This document shows positions 47,159-55,750 of a stretch of 64,000 bases of DNA, one piece after another (the stretch's first letter is position 1; every line of letters starts with the position of its first letter). The notes below the pieces were generated by a model that was not told the DNA's origin, did not search any database, and saw only the letters and a program-made list of their open reading frames with translations. The translations under genes were made by a program, and so were the position numbers. Source of the stretch: Chitinophaga cymbidii. GTDB lineage: Bacteria > Bacteroidota > Bacteroidia > Chitinophagales > Chitinophagaceae. The stretch lies in contig NZ_BKAU01000001.1 of assembly GCF_007992715.1 (NCBI RefSeq), positions 62,001 to 126,000 of the forward strand, written 5' to 3'.

Positions 47159-48091
47159 TTACGGAAGCCACCCATGTCTAAGTCGATGTTCCAAGTTGGA
47201 AAACCCTGAAATAAACGTCTTCCACGTCGAAGAAACAAAGTTTAAAGTCTTACCAGACACCTCTCCTACATAATTTGCTGCATCTCCAACGTGGTGTCCA
47301 ATATTCTTTCCCGTGGTTTTTTTAACAATCGGATCTGCAAGGAAATAAACAGCACCAATCACCCAACCCACTCCAGGAATCAACGATGCTCCCCCCATAG
47401 CTGCATCTGTACCATTCTTCCAGTTCAAACCATTATTAGCGATATCTAAACCCGTCACAAGAATACCAACAACAGCTACCCTTCGACCTAGAGCATCGAC
47501 AGTAAGACCTTTTACTACTTGATACTCACCCATCTTAATAACTTCATAGGTGGTTCCTGTATACATATTTACAAACGCTTGCAATCCACTAAGACCGTTT
47601 ACTGTAAAATCTGTGGAAGTTGAGATTGCACCTAATGCAGTAGCTGTAGTCTCGATAACTTTTTGATATTCCTTTTGCTTTTTCTCGGTGGCATCATCTT
47701 TTTCCTTGTTCTTACTTTCTTCTGCTTCATCAGCTTTGTAAACCGTAGTTCCCATTGCTTCTATTTGTCCCATAGCATCTTCATTACTTACTTCTTTGCC
47801 GTTCTCATCAACGTACTGTCTAGTTTTCCAATCGTAAGTAAGCATTCCATCAGGATCAATAAAGCGAATCGGATTGTTAAAAGCATAATTATAAGAAGAC
47901 CACCTTCTTGACATTTCAGTAAGTGGATCGACGTGATTCCACCTGCCAATCTGCGGATCGTACGTCCTCGCACCATAGTCATACCACTCCAAACCACCGC
48001 CATTATTGAACTCCTTATTCTGCAATTCCTTCCCGTTATATCCGAACTTATTCTCGGGACTATAGATCGCCTTGTTTGATATCCCGCTCAT
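47159..48091 (-). CDS. Orphan RHS tip 2 (displaced RHS C-terminus)
   Basis: This 310-residue product is the core end and tip of an RHS protein without its body. It starts [27 protein letters not shown] and goes through [49 protein letters not shown], the RHS core, then a private tip. The tip has hydrophobic Gly-rich segments ([44 protein letters not shown]), suggesting membrane action. Before the ATG, codons for [11 protein letters not shown] run in frame back to the TAG at 48137-48139, showing it was once part of a longer RHS frame. It has no signal peptide. It may be expressed, or serve as a store for recombination. Confidence 0.82.
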   Translation of the reverse strand: MSGISNKAIYSPENKFGYNGKELQNKEFNNGGGLEWYDYGARTYDPQIGRWNHVDPLTEMSRRWSSYNYAFNNPIRFIDPDGMLTYDWKTRQYVDENGKEVSNEDAMGQIEAMGTTVYKADEAEESKNKEKDDATEKKQKEYQKVIETTATALGAISTSTDFTVNGLSGLQAFVNMYTGTTYEVIKMGEYQVVKGLTVDALGRRVAVVGILVTGLDIANNGLNWKNGTDAAMGGASLIPGVGWVIGAVYFLADPIVKKTTGKNIGHHVGDAANYVGEVSGKTLNFVSSTWKTFISGFSNLEHRLRHGWLP

Positions 48092-48104
48092 AGTGAGCCC
48101 GTAC

Positions 48105-48124
48105 GGATAATAATGTGTCTCCTC
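48105..48124 (-). repeat. Conserved RHS junction, copy in orphan tip 2
   Basis: This 20-base stretch, encoding EETHYYP on the minus strand, differs at one base from the copies at 49944-49963 and 51558-51577. It is the last shared DNA before the orphan ORFs begin and the likely site of recombination. Confidence 0.85.
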
Positions 48125-48136
48125 ACTGTTACACGG

Positions 48137-48550
48137 CTATTGTCCACCTTTTTTAAAAAAATAAGATACAGCTTCGCGCTCTCTGAATTTTACGAGATAC
48201 CGAAAAGTATCTCTGACATTAGATAGAATGGAGATATTCAAAGTGTCTCCCGCTTTCAACAAATCAGGTTCTTCTATACTCTTAATTATCAAAGAATATT
48301 CAGAGCAGCCATGCCATTTAATATCATATTGGGTAACTAGCCTCCCGTTCAAATAATCAAGTTGAATAGAATCGTAAAAAATAAAGTATGAATTCTCGTT
48401 CAAAACAGTGTCTCCGTTGAAGTACTTTGCACCGGCAACTATGTTATCTCTGGGACAACTAGGCATCTTACAGGCACTACCAGCCATTGAAAGTATATAA
48501 ATGACAATACAAACATGCAATTTTATCTTCCCAAATAGAGTTACATTCAT
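48137..48550 (-). CDS. Small lipoprotein or secreted protein between tip cassettes
   Basis: I do not recognise this 137-residue protein. Start ATG 48550 gives MNVTLFGKIKLHVCIVIYILSMAGSAC, a lipoprotein-like signal with a Cys after AGSA; ATG at 48583 is also possible. The mature part is polar (FIFYDSIQLDYLNGRLVTQYDIKWHGCSEYSLIIKSIEEPDLL). The TAG at 48137-48139 is in frame with the RHS remnant of tip 2 that follows, so this gene's end was joined to that frame. It may be a second immunity gene or the immunity gene of a lost tip. Confidence 0.6.
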   Translation of the reverse strand: MNVTLFGKIKLHVCIVIYILSMAGSACKMPSCPRDNIVAGAKYFNGDTVLNENSYFIFYDSIQLDYLNGRLVTQYDIKWHGCSEYSLIIKSIEEPDLLKAGDTLNISILSNVRDTFRYLVKFREREAVSYFFKKGGQ

Positions 48551-48632
48551 TTTATCTTTTAGCTGCTTTATATAGTTACACATCTCAAAAAATGAATTTA
48601 AGTGCGTCTGAAGTTCAATTAATCAGTTTCAT

Positions 48633-49097
48633 CTACAAGATTCCTTGTTTTACCAGATTCTTTACCTGCTGAATCCTTTCTCGAGACCAAGGGGCAACCT
48701 GTTTTTGGGTAAAATACGTCTTTCTATCTACATCGATGCGTATCATATCCACGATATATCTAGATGTAGCATCTTGAATAACCCTCACTTTCACATCCTT
48801 TCTATTGCGCTGAATTTTTCTTATTTGGTTAAAATGTAGTGTTTCTATTTCAACTATATCATTATCTTCATCCAGATGACCCTTATATAAAACATTGACA
48901 GACATTCTTAACCCATATAAGGCCACTAAAAGTAAAAAACCACCCCCTACAATGATCACTCCCCACCCCAGTCCAATCTTCACCAATAATGCAATATCTA
49001 TGATGATAAAAAACAGTAGAAATAATCTAATACTACGCCAATACCGTGTTAAAAAATGTCGATTAGCTTCTTCAATCCCAAAAAGCTCTAATTTCAT
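48633..49097 (-). CDS. Two-helix membrane protein, probable immunity to orphan tip 1
   Basis: This 154-residue protein has two adjacent membrane helices (SIRLFLLFFIIIDIALLVKIGL and GVIIVGGGFLLLVALYGL, residues 22-62) followed by a soluble basic domain that reads like a PH-like fold (VLYKGHLDEDNDIVEIETLHFNQIRKIQRNRKDVKVRVIQDATSRYIVDMIRIDVD). It starts 32 bases after orphan RHS tip 1 on the same strand. Position and membrane topology make it the best candidate for that tip's immunity protein. Strongly AT-rich. Confidence 0.65.
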   Translation of the reverse strand: MKLELFGIEEANRHFLTRYWRSIRLFLLFFIIIDIALLVKIGLGWGVIIVGGGFLLLVALYGLRMSVNVLYKGHLDEDNDIVEIETLHFNQIRKIQRNRKDVKVRVIQDATSRYIVDMIRIDVDRKTYFTQKQVAPWSRERIQQVKNLVKQGIL

Positions 49098-49129
49098 TGC
49101 TTCAATGGCTTTTTAAAGTTGTTACTAAT

Positions 49130-49969
49130 TTAGTTGCCTTCTTTTTTTTCGTCTTTTTTCTGCTCAATTGCTTGATCTATCTTTATAACCACTTTTTTAC
49201 CATCTTTATACGTATCAGTCGCCGTCTTCGTTTTGTCAATAGCAACTAGTGCATCAGACTGGTTTGGCTTGGCTTTTTTCAGCAAATCCTTTGTACCAGT
49301 TAATACAGTTTCCAATAATCCTCCAACATCTTGTAAAAGACCGTTTGTACTTTGTCCTGTTGCCACCTCGGTTGTTTTGTCGGCTACAAGCCCAACAGTC
49401 TCTCCCAAACCCTCAGGTATCGCTTCCACTTTTGGATTGTCTGGATTAACCGCTTGAGCTATGTCTTTTGTCAGAGTTAAACCTAGTGCCGGTATACCAA
49501 GTATTATTCCCGCGGGCCCTCCCAAAAGAATACCTGCAGTTATACCCGCATATTTGAATCCAGTAGCCGCCCCCTCTGCATAGGGTTTTATTTCTTTCAA
49601 CGCTGTATTCGCGGTATTCTCGATATTCCTGGCAGTAGTTGATGTTACACCAGCCGATTGCCAAAGCTGGGCTTTTAAGTATCCGACGCTTTCAAGTCCC
49701 TCCAACTCGACATGTGCTATCACCTTGTTCTCTGAAAATGCATAAGGCGCATTATGAACATAATCACTCGCCAAAGGATCGATTTGTATAAACCGTCCTA
49801 TCTGCGGATCGTGGTTTCTCCACTTAAAACCATACCAGTGCAGTCCTAACTCATCATCCAAAGGCTGTCCCTGGAACTTCTCGTTCTTGTTCTCCAGCTT
49901 GCCCGGAGCCTTGGCACTGATTCCCGCCATTGTAAGCCCGAAAGGATAATAATGCGTCTCCTCTAACAC
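49130..49969 (-). CDS. Orphan RHS tip 1 (displaced RHS C-terminus)
   Basis: This reading is 279 residues from GTG 49969 (LEETHYYPFGLTMAGIS) or 266 from ATG 49930, the same conserved Met used by tip 2. It has the end of an RHS core (LGLHWYGFKWRNHDPQIGRFIQIDPLASDYVHNAPYAFSENKVIAHVELEG) and a private tip with a long hydrophobic Gly-rich hairpin (KYAGITAGILLGGPAGIILGIPALGLTL) and a lysine-rich tail. A membrane-active toxin is likely. A TAG lies two codons upstream of the GTG, so it lacks the RHS body and a signal. Its core is more diverged from the full-length protein than tip 2's. Confidence 0.8.
   Translation of the reverse strand: MLEETHYYPFGLTMAGISAKAPGKLENKNEKFQGQPLDDELGLHWYGFKWRNHDPQIGRFIQIDPLASDYVHNAPYAFSENKVIAHVELEGLESVGYLKAQLWQSAGVTSTTARNIENTANTALKEIKPYAEGAATGFKYAGITAGILLGGPAGIILGIPALGLTLTKDIAQAVNPDNPKVEAIPEGLGETVGLVADKTTEVATGQSTNGLLQDVGGLLETVLTGTKDLLKKAKPNQSDALVAIDKTKTATDTYKDGKKVVIKIDQAIEQKKDEKKEGN
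49944..49963 (-). repeat. Conserved RHS junction, copy in orphan tip 1
   Basis: These 20 bases are identical to 51558-51577 in the full-length RHS gene and one base different from 48105-48124. Similarity on the upstream side ends within a few codons. Confidence 0.88.
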
Positions 49970-49980
49970 ACCCTAGCATA

Positions 49981-50544
49981 CTATCTTGAAATATTGATAC
50001 GCTCCCAGATAGTGCTATCGTTAGTGATGTACTTTATAATTCCCAATTTTTCATGCCAGAATATCCTATTGGGTTCACCAGGTTTTCCATTTCGATGATA
50101 GGCATTAAACTCATAGGTATTACCCTTCTTATATTTCTCTATCGAGCCGGTCGTTAAATCCAAAATTGTTACACTGGAGTTTAGATAGTCTATCATAAGT
50201 CGCGTTTGCTTATCGGGATAGGCTTTATACATATATATCAATTTTTCCCCATCAGGCCGATACACTAAGTTCCTGTTTTTATAAGTAACTACTCCGGTAT
50301 GAGGTAAATACTTATTATGTACTTCAATTGGAATATATTCAGGGTAATATATCTTCTTTCCGATGATATAAGACGTGTCAAATCTTCCGTTTGACGATTT
50401 ATAAATCAAAGTATCACCAACATTGTAGATATCCAGCCAGCGAAGTTCAGCAACGGTAAAATTTGTTTTCATTGGACGACAACCAATAAAAACAAGAATA
50501 GTCAAAGTAATGAATATATTGTATAAGACTAATCTCATCTGCAT
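49981..50544 (-). CDS. Lipoprotein, probable immunity to the full-length RHS tip
   Basis: I know no family for this 187-residue protein. It starts MQMRLVLYNIFITLTILVFIGC, a lipoprotein signal with Cys22; ATG at 50538 is an alternative. The mature part is beta-rich and basic (YNVGDTLIYKSSNGRFDTSYIIGKKIYYPEYIP, MIDYLNSSVTILDLTTGSIEKYKKG). It starts 10 bases after the full-length RHS gene, where immunity genes sit. A lipoprotein facing the periplasm would fit a lipase-like toxin that attacks the membrane from that side. Confidence 0.65.
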   Translation of the reverse strand: MQMRLVLYNIFITLTILVFIGCRPMKTNFTVAELRWLDIYNVGDTLIYKSSNGRFDTSYIIGKKIYYPEYIPIEVHNKYLPHTGVVTYKNRNLVYRPDGEKLIYMYKAYPDKQTRLMIDYLNSSVTILDLTTGSIEKYKKGNTYEFNAYHRNGKPGEPNRIFWHEKLGIIKYITNDSTIWERINISR

Positions 50545-50554
50545 TCTTTGTTTT

Positions 50555-53500
50555 TTATTCTATTACATTAACAGTAACGCCCTGATCCCTCCAGTATTTA
50601 ACCAAGTCATCCAGCCAGGTTTCAACACTATGTCCACCTCTTCCTCCCTCATACTTCTTTCTTTGCACACCCCATTCCGTTCCCCTAATTTTCTCGTAAC
50701 TGGACTTCCCAAAAAGCTTCGGCAGTAACCCTTTGGAAGAAACCTCATCACTTTCCGTAGAAAATTGTCGGCCTCTTACTCCATCTGGATGAATAATACC
50801 ACCTGGCTGGTGTGGTGAAAGATAGTCGACAAACTCTATCAATCCTCCGTATGAAGAATAATTAGCAAGTGCAAATGCTATTCCGGCAGCATAAGCAGCA
50901 CCCTGGCTGTGCCCAACAATCTTAATAGTTTCACCTTCACTCAATGAAATTTCTCCGGAGGTTAACTTTGAAATAAGTTCCAACCCTGCTTCCTCGCCAG
51001 ATTTAAATCTTGCGGAGGCTGAAGCCTTAGGTGTAAAAGAGCCGTTGGTATAATACGAGTTTTTATCCTTGTACTCATTCATATAAGCAAGATCAACTCC
51101 ATTCCAATAATCGAACTTCTTCCCTGCATTATGCGGCCCGTCTGAATAAAATCCTCTATCTGGCGCATATTGATTCGAGTTTGGAACAGTATATGTTGTT
51201 CCTGGATCAGCCCGATATCTATATTCTTTTGTTGCATCCGTTCCTCCCTTCCAATGATTAAGCATAAATCCACTTGCAAATATGAATAAGTTTCCATCAA
51301 TGTCTATAGCATTAACCGGGGTATTTCCCGCATAATTATAAGGGGTTAACGCGTAATAGATGTCCGAATAATTGTCTATCACATGCCACCTCCCTATCTG
51401 CGGATCGTACATCCTTGCTTCATAGTCATACCACTCCAGGCCACTACCTCCATTCCCTGCAAACTCCTTGTTCTGCAACTCCTTGCCGTTGTACAGGTAT
51501 TTGTTTTCAAGGCGGTTCGGTGCTTGGCTGCTGATCCCGCTCATGACGAGCCCAAATGGATAATAATGCGTCTCCTCCAACACCGGCCCCGTTGTATGCT
51601 GCACCACAATATTATCAAAGAACACATCCTCCACACTCTCATTACTCGTATAAACATACAAAAACCCCGTCCGTTTAATCTCGAACTGATTCGTAGCCAA
51701 CGTCTGCAACTGATCAGGACTTCCCTGCACCTGCCGCACGCCGCTATTCTCATTGACCAAGTTAAACTGATCGTCAAACATTACAAAATTCAAGTACGCT
51801 CTTGGCTTGTTCGACACATTCTGGGTCGGGTCCTGATCTTTCAGTTGTTGATAGCTTGTAGCGCTAAAACTTGTTGTGATCGGGGAACCGGGGCCGGAGC
51901 CAGTTCCATGGCCATCAGGACCGGAGCCTCCACCCCCGCTGAACGCTTGCAGCAATGCGCCCAGCATGTCCGGGATCGTGGCGCTGGAAGTGCTCGTGCC
52001 TGTAGATTTGTAAAATGCTTTCGCTCCAAGTTGTATCTTATCGCCGGCCATCACCCTCAACACCAACGCCGGCCCGATCTTCTGGCCGCCGGTACCAGCA
52101 TGTAATTTGGCTACATAGTCATTCGGGTTGGTCGTAGCATCAGCGGGGTAACCTACCGGTTTCGTGCTTCGTGCCGCATCAATGTTACGGTACAGCGCAT
52201 TCTCCACAGGACTTGAAGCTGTTTCCATCGTAGCTGCATATACGTTTGTATCGGCATCCTCCGTCAATACCATCCGGGTATTTCCCAAATGGTCCTTTAA
52301 AAAGTAATCATAAATGTAAGCTACCGGCTGGCTTGTTTTGAACAACGTCCGAATGCGGCCTTCTTCGTGGCTGATAAACTGCAATGTGTCATTGACGTAG
52401 ACCTGGCCTCCGATGTAATCTGTCACCGTTACTTTATTAGGCGTGACGGTCTGATCGGTTACCGTCTTCTTCAGTTTATTCCCTGCTGCATCATATTGAT
52501 AGCTGATCGTACCTTTCCCTGTAATAGAGATCGTTTGCGGCAGGTTCAGGTGATTGTAGGCGATCGCGCTGATCTCCTTGTTCTTGTCGCTGATCATATT
52601 TCCGTTCACATCGTAGGCATAATCGATATCCGTAGTTGGTGCATTCTGATTTGATGTATTATTTGCAGCCGGTTCCTTGAAATCGCCCAACGTAGTGGTT
52701 GGGTCATTGGAGTTGTCACGCACTAACCGCAGCCGGTTACCATTGGAATAGTAACCATAAGATAGCTGATCCACGGTAGCCTTAGCTCCTGCTTTCATAC
52801 CCTGTTGGGTCATGGATAAAATATTGCCATTGGCGTCATAACCAAGGTTGCTTACACTAAAGTCCACCAGGTTTTTCTGCCAGGTGGAAGTACCGGCATT
52901 AACCTGGTTGAAATCTGCATAGGTCAGCCTGTTGGCTTTGTCATAACCATAGCCATAAGCGCGTGCAATTCCATCTCCCTTGCTCTTCCACTTTGCGCCG
53001 GCAATGTTGCCATTGTACTGATTAGCAGTAAAACCATAATCATAGCTTAATTCCTGGCCGAACCAATTGGTTGTGCTGCCAGATGTATTGACATACGCTT
53101 TGTTAATTCCTTTCATCCAGCCACGAATGTTATATTCATAGGCCAGTTTTTCCATCTGTGCAGCGCCGCTGGTCACCCCGAGCCGCTTTTCCTTCAACTG
53201 TCCCATCTCATCGTAGTCCATGACCGCCACCGTTCTTTCGAGACTGGCCTGGTCGTTGAGCCGCTTTTTTACTACCCGCAGTCTGCCGGTAGCATCATAG
53301 CGGTTCATCGTCAACACCATAGTTTGTGGAGTTACGCCGCTGCGGGGATTATTGGAACGATGATAGCTGCTCAGCAACTTGCTGTTAAAGTCATACAGGT
53401 TTGTTACTACATCCCGGCCACCGGCTACGTTGTCACTGATCGTTTGAATCACCCGTCCTTTGTCATCGTAAAAGATGGTCGTGGTCAGCCACTGGTTCGT

Positions 53501-55114
53501 ACCCAGTACTCTTACACGGGTGCCGGTCGTCAGCCCTTTGATCATCACGCTCGCAGCAGTTGCCGGTTCTGCATAAGGGTTACCGCCGGCCTGTGGTTTG
53601 CTGAGATCCCCACTTTCAATATTGTGCTTACCCGTGAACTCATATTTATCGTAGAATGTGTAGGTCAATGGTTGATAACCCGTGATATTAGGGAGTGGAT
53701 TGGTCACGGTCAATAAAGTGGTCCCGCCGGTCAAAGCCGGATCAATCTCCGCCACAAATTCCGCATTGGTTTCACTTTCAAAACCGTCCTGGAAAAGAAT
53801 ACTATTAGTGGCCTTGTAGCTGGTAACTCCCGCCTGACGGTTACCAATGACAAGGTCTGCTGTTCCGGGGAAAGTGTAATTTACTGTTCCAGCAGCTGTA
53901 GCACTGCTCATGGCCGTCTGCAATTGATCCCTGGTAGAATTTGAAGGGTACAACGCGGTCATCACCGGGCGATTCAGTTCATCATAAAAAGTCACCAGCC
54001 ATTCTTTTGTCGGCGCTTTGCCTCTCTGCACCGCGTCTTGCGTAAAAACAAGCCGGTCCCGCACATCATAGACCATCTGCACAAGGCCCGCGCCGGGCAC
54101 CTTCTTCTCGATCATTCGCTTACGATGATCATATTGATACTGGAAACAAAGCTCGTCGGCGACAACAGTACTGATCACCCAACTGGTGCTGATCAGTTCA
54201 ACGGCACGGGGAGGGATCACAAAACGCAAATTGCTCAGATCATCGTACACATAGTAAGTACACAGCCATCCATCATGTGCTGCACCAATAGAAGCGCTAA
54301 GCTGAACTTTCTTCAAGACCACCCTGCCATCCTTATCCTTATATTCTACTACCTGGTTGCCTGTTTCATCCAGAACGACGTTCTTATATAGCTGGCCTGC
54401 GCCATAAACACGCCCTGAAGCACTGGTCGGGATCGTACCTGTCGCAGGCATATCCCAGATCCTTACACCGTCAGCCGCAGTGTTAACAAGATATTGCGTG
54501 GCCATTGGTTTATTGCCTCCTTCCAGCGCCCAGGTGTTACCCGGAGCATAAGTTTTCAACACACGGTTTAACGGGGAAGCCTCAAATTCTGTACGGTTAT
54601 AATAGATACTTTCTCCCTGCGCCCCGGGATTCAGGCTGCTATTCTGATAAAAAGCCGCCTGTCCCGTAAAGGGAGAGGTTTTAAACTTGCCGTCATTTGT
54701 ATTGCCGCTCTGCTGCACATAAGGCAGATATTGAAATTGTTCCCGGCCGAAGGCATCGTAGATATGCATGCTCACGATGTCTTTACCACCAGTGACAATC
54801 GTATCAATTCCCCCGCTCATTCCTTTCGATACTGTCTGGATCGGCCGGCCCAGCCCGTCAAAGTACTGGGTGGTCTGCTTGACTTCCTTTACTGTTCGCG
54901 CAGCGGCGGTCACCACAGCAGGGTCTGTTGTTGGCATGGAAGGTTCCCAGGTACGGATATAGTTGATCGTCGGATTGGTATAAGCAGCAGGAACCGATGC
55001 TGCTGTTGCAGACGGACGACCGCTGCTGTTCGGTGCATTCTGGGCCAATGCAATCATCGTCCAACATAAAAAACAGCTTGTAAAAAATAGCCGGCCGGTA
55101 AGGGAGCTGATCAT
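50555..55114 (-). CDS. Full-length secreted RHS/YD-repeat toxin with lipase-like tip
   Basis: This 1519-residue protein has a signal peptide (to ALAQ, about residue 25), a DUF6443-like opening (NYIRTWEPSMPTTDPAVV...TTQYFDGLGRPIQTVSKG, about 50-120), many YD/RHS repeats to about 1150, the junction VLEETHYYPFGL from residue 1178, the core [10 protein letters not shown]...[18 protein letters not shown] (Trp1243) and a tip of about 275 residues. The tip holds KIVGHSQGAAYAAG, a GxSxG nucleophile elbow with Ser1403, and GGHSVETWLDDL near the end as a possible catalytic His. That suggests a lipase or alpha/beta-hydrolase toxin. The tip DNA is clearly more AT-rich than the body. No HINT or autoprotease domain was seen. 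Confidence 0.87.
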   Translation of the reverse strand: MISSLTGRLFFTSCFLCWTMIALAQNAPNSSGRPSATAASVPAAYTNPTINYIRTWEPSMPTTDPAVVTAAARTVKEVKQTTQYFDGLGRPIQTVSKGMSGGIDTIVTGGKDIVSMHIYDAFGREQFQYLPYVQQSGNTNDGKFKTSPFTGQAAFYQNSSLNPGAQGESIYYNRTEFEASPLNRVLKTYAPGNTWALEGGNKPMATQYLVNTAADGVRIWDMPATGTIPTSASGRVYGAGQLYKNVVLDETGNQVVEYKDKDGRVVLKKVQLSASIGAAHDGWLCTYYVYDDLSNLRFVIPPRAVELISTSWVISTVVADELCFQYQYDHRKRMIEKKVPGAGLVQMVYDVRDRLVFTQDAVQRGKAPTKEWLVTFYDELNRPVMTALYPSNSTRDQLQTAMSSATAAGTVNYTFPGTADLVIGNRQAGVTSYKATNSILFQDGFESETNAEFVAEIDPALTGGTTLLTVTNPLPNITGYQPLTYTFYDKYEFTGKHNIESGDLSKPQAGGNPYAEPATAASVMIKGLTTGTRVRVLGTNQWLTTTIFYDDKGRVIQTISDNVAGGRDVVTNLYDFNSKLLSSYHRSNNPRSGVTPQTMVLTMNRYDATGRLRVVKKRLNDQASLERTVAVMDYDEMGQLKEKRLGVTSGAAQMEKLAYEYNIRGWMKGINKAYVNTSGSTTNWFGQELSYDYGFTANQYNGNIAGAKWKSKGDGIARAYGYGYDKANRLTYADFNQVNAGTSTWQKNLVDFSVSNLGYDANGNILSMTQQGMKAGAKATVDQLSYGYYSNGNRLRLVRDNSNDPTTTLGDFKEPAANNTSNQNAPTTDIDYAYDVNGNMISDKNKEISAIAYNHLNLPQTISITGKGTISYQYDAAGNKLKKTVTDQTVTPNKVTVTDYIGGQVYVNDTLQFISHEEGRIRTLFKTSQPVAYIYDYFLKDHLGNTRMVLTEDADTNVYAATMETASSPVENALYRNIDAARSTKPVGYPADATTNPNDYVAKLHAGTGGQKIGPALVLRVMAGDKIQLGAKAFYKSTGTSTSSATIPDMLGALLQAFSGGGGSGPDGHGTGSGPGSPITTSFSATSYQQLKDQDPTQNVSNKPRAYLNFVMFDDQFNLVNENSGVRQVQGSPDQLQTLATNQFEIKRTGFLYVYTSNESVEDVFFDNIVVQHTTGPVLEETHYYPFGLVMSGISSQAPNRLENKYLYNGKELQNKEFAGNGGSGLEWYDYEARMYDPQIGRWHVIDNYSDIYYALTPYNYAGNTPVNAIDIDGNLFIFASGFMLNHWKGGTDATKEYRYRADPGTTYTVPNSNQYAPDRGFYSDGPHNAGKKFDYWNGVDLAYMNEYKDKNSYYTNGSFTPKASASARFKSGEEAGLELISKLTSGEISLSEGETIKIVGHSQGAAYAAGIAFALANYSSYGGLIEFVDYLSPHQPGGIIHPDGVRGRQFSTESDEVSSKGLLPKLFGKSSYEKIRGTEWGVQRKKYEGGRGGHSVETWLDDLVKYWRDQGVTVNVIE
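51558..51577 (-). repeat. Conserved RHS junction, copy inside the full-length RHS gene
   Basis: This segment encodes EETHYYP at residues 1180-1186. It is the same DNA that begins both orphan tips, and the tip side of it is what has been replaced. Confidence 0.88.
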
Positions 55115-55310
55115 TGAAGATGAATTTTAATAGATGAATCCCGTTGTATTACAGGCCACAAACTCCAGGCTAACAACGATAACGTCAATTTCATATGGCA
55201 GGGTTACGGGTCATTAATCAAGGTATAGTATTACAGGTATCAAAATAATCAAATATTCAGAAATAAAATATTTTTTATCTCCAAAACACGGCACTTTACA
55301 GGACTGCAAT

Positions 55311-55348
55311 AAAAAAGAAGGTGTCTCAAAAATAACTGAGGCACCTTT
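55311..55348 (-). terminator. Terminator-like hairpin after the decayed remnant
   Basis: On the minus strand the stem AAGGTGCCTCA with TGAGACACCTT (one wobble), loop GTTATTTT-like, is followed by a T-rich run. It would end transcripts coming from the right before they reach the RHS promoter. Confidence 0.65.
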
Positions 55349-55374
55349 TTAGTTAGACTATGGTTTATTAAATT

Positions 55375-55551
55375 TCAGACAGAAAAGTAAATACAGTCGA
55401 AGATATTACCCAGCAGCTCCAACAATGGAGTCGTCGGAAGAAAACTCTTTTTGCAAATCCTAAGTTCATTCAGATTGGTTTCGAGAACATTCAATCTCAT
55501 CTTTCGTTCTAACCTTTCTTTATTTAATTCATCCAGAATAGAATTGGGGAA
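55375..55551 (-). pseudogene. Decayed C-terminal coding remnant, origin unknown
   Basis: A 58-codon open stretch with no start codon at its head reads FPNSILDELNKERLERKMRL, then NVLETNLNELRICKKSFLP and TTPLLELLGNIFDCIYFSV before a TGA. The upstream sequence continues as KRNNPYQSDSPIL in another frame, so a frameshift is likely. Its helical, charged style and the terminator after it suggest the tail of a lost gene, possibly a transposase or an accessory protein. The family is not identified. Confidence 0.35.
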
Positions 55552-55750
55552 TCATTCACTTTGGTACGGGTTATTTCTTTTCTAATAGTTAATTTTCAGG
55601 GGAATTAAAGAAATTAATTATAAAGTTGTGAACTTATGCGCGCGATATTAAAGAAAGCACTCTGGCAATAGGTGACGGTTTCGCAATTTTGTGCACTCAG
55701 GGGGGACGGAAGAGGATGTGCGGGTGTTTTTCTGATGGCAGGGATGAGGA

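Larger units (their letters stand above)
55115..55750. other. 636-base gene-poor stretch upstream of the RHS gene
   Basis: The first 200 bases upstream of the RHS start hold no clear TAnnTTTG box. Then come a terminator-like hairpin (55311-55348), a decayed coding piece (55375-55551) and AT-rich sequence to 55750 in which nothing more was recognised. Confidence 0.7.

Noticed and set aside
55311-55348. Possible insertion-sequence end (GGTGTCTCA...TGAGGCACC)
   Set aside because: Only one copy is seen, there is no target duplication and no transposase; a terminator explains it better.
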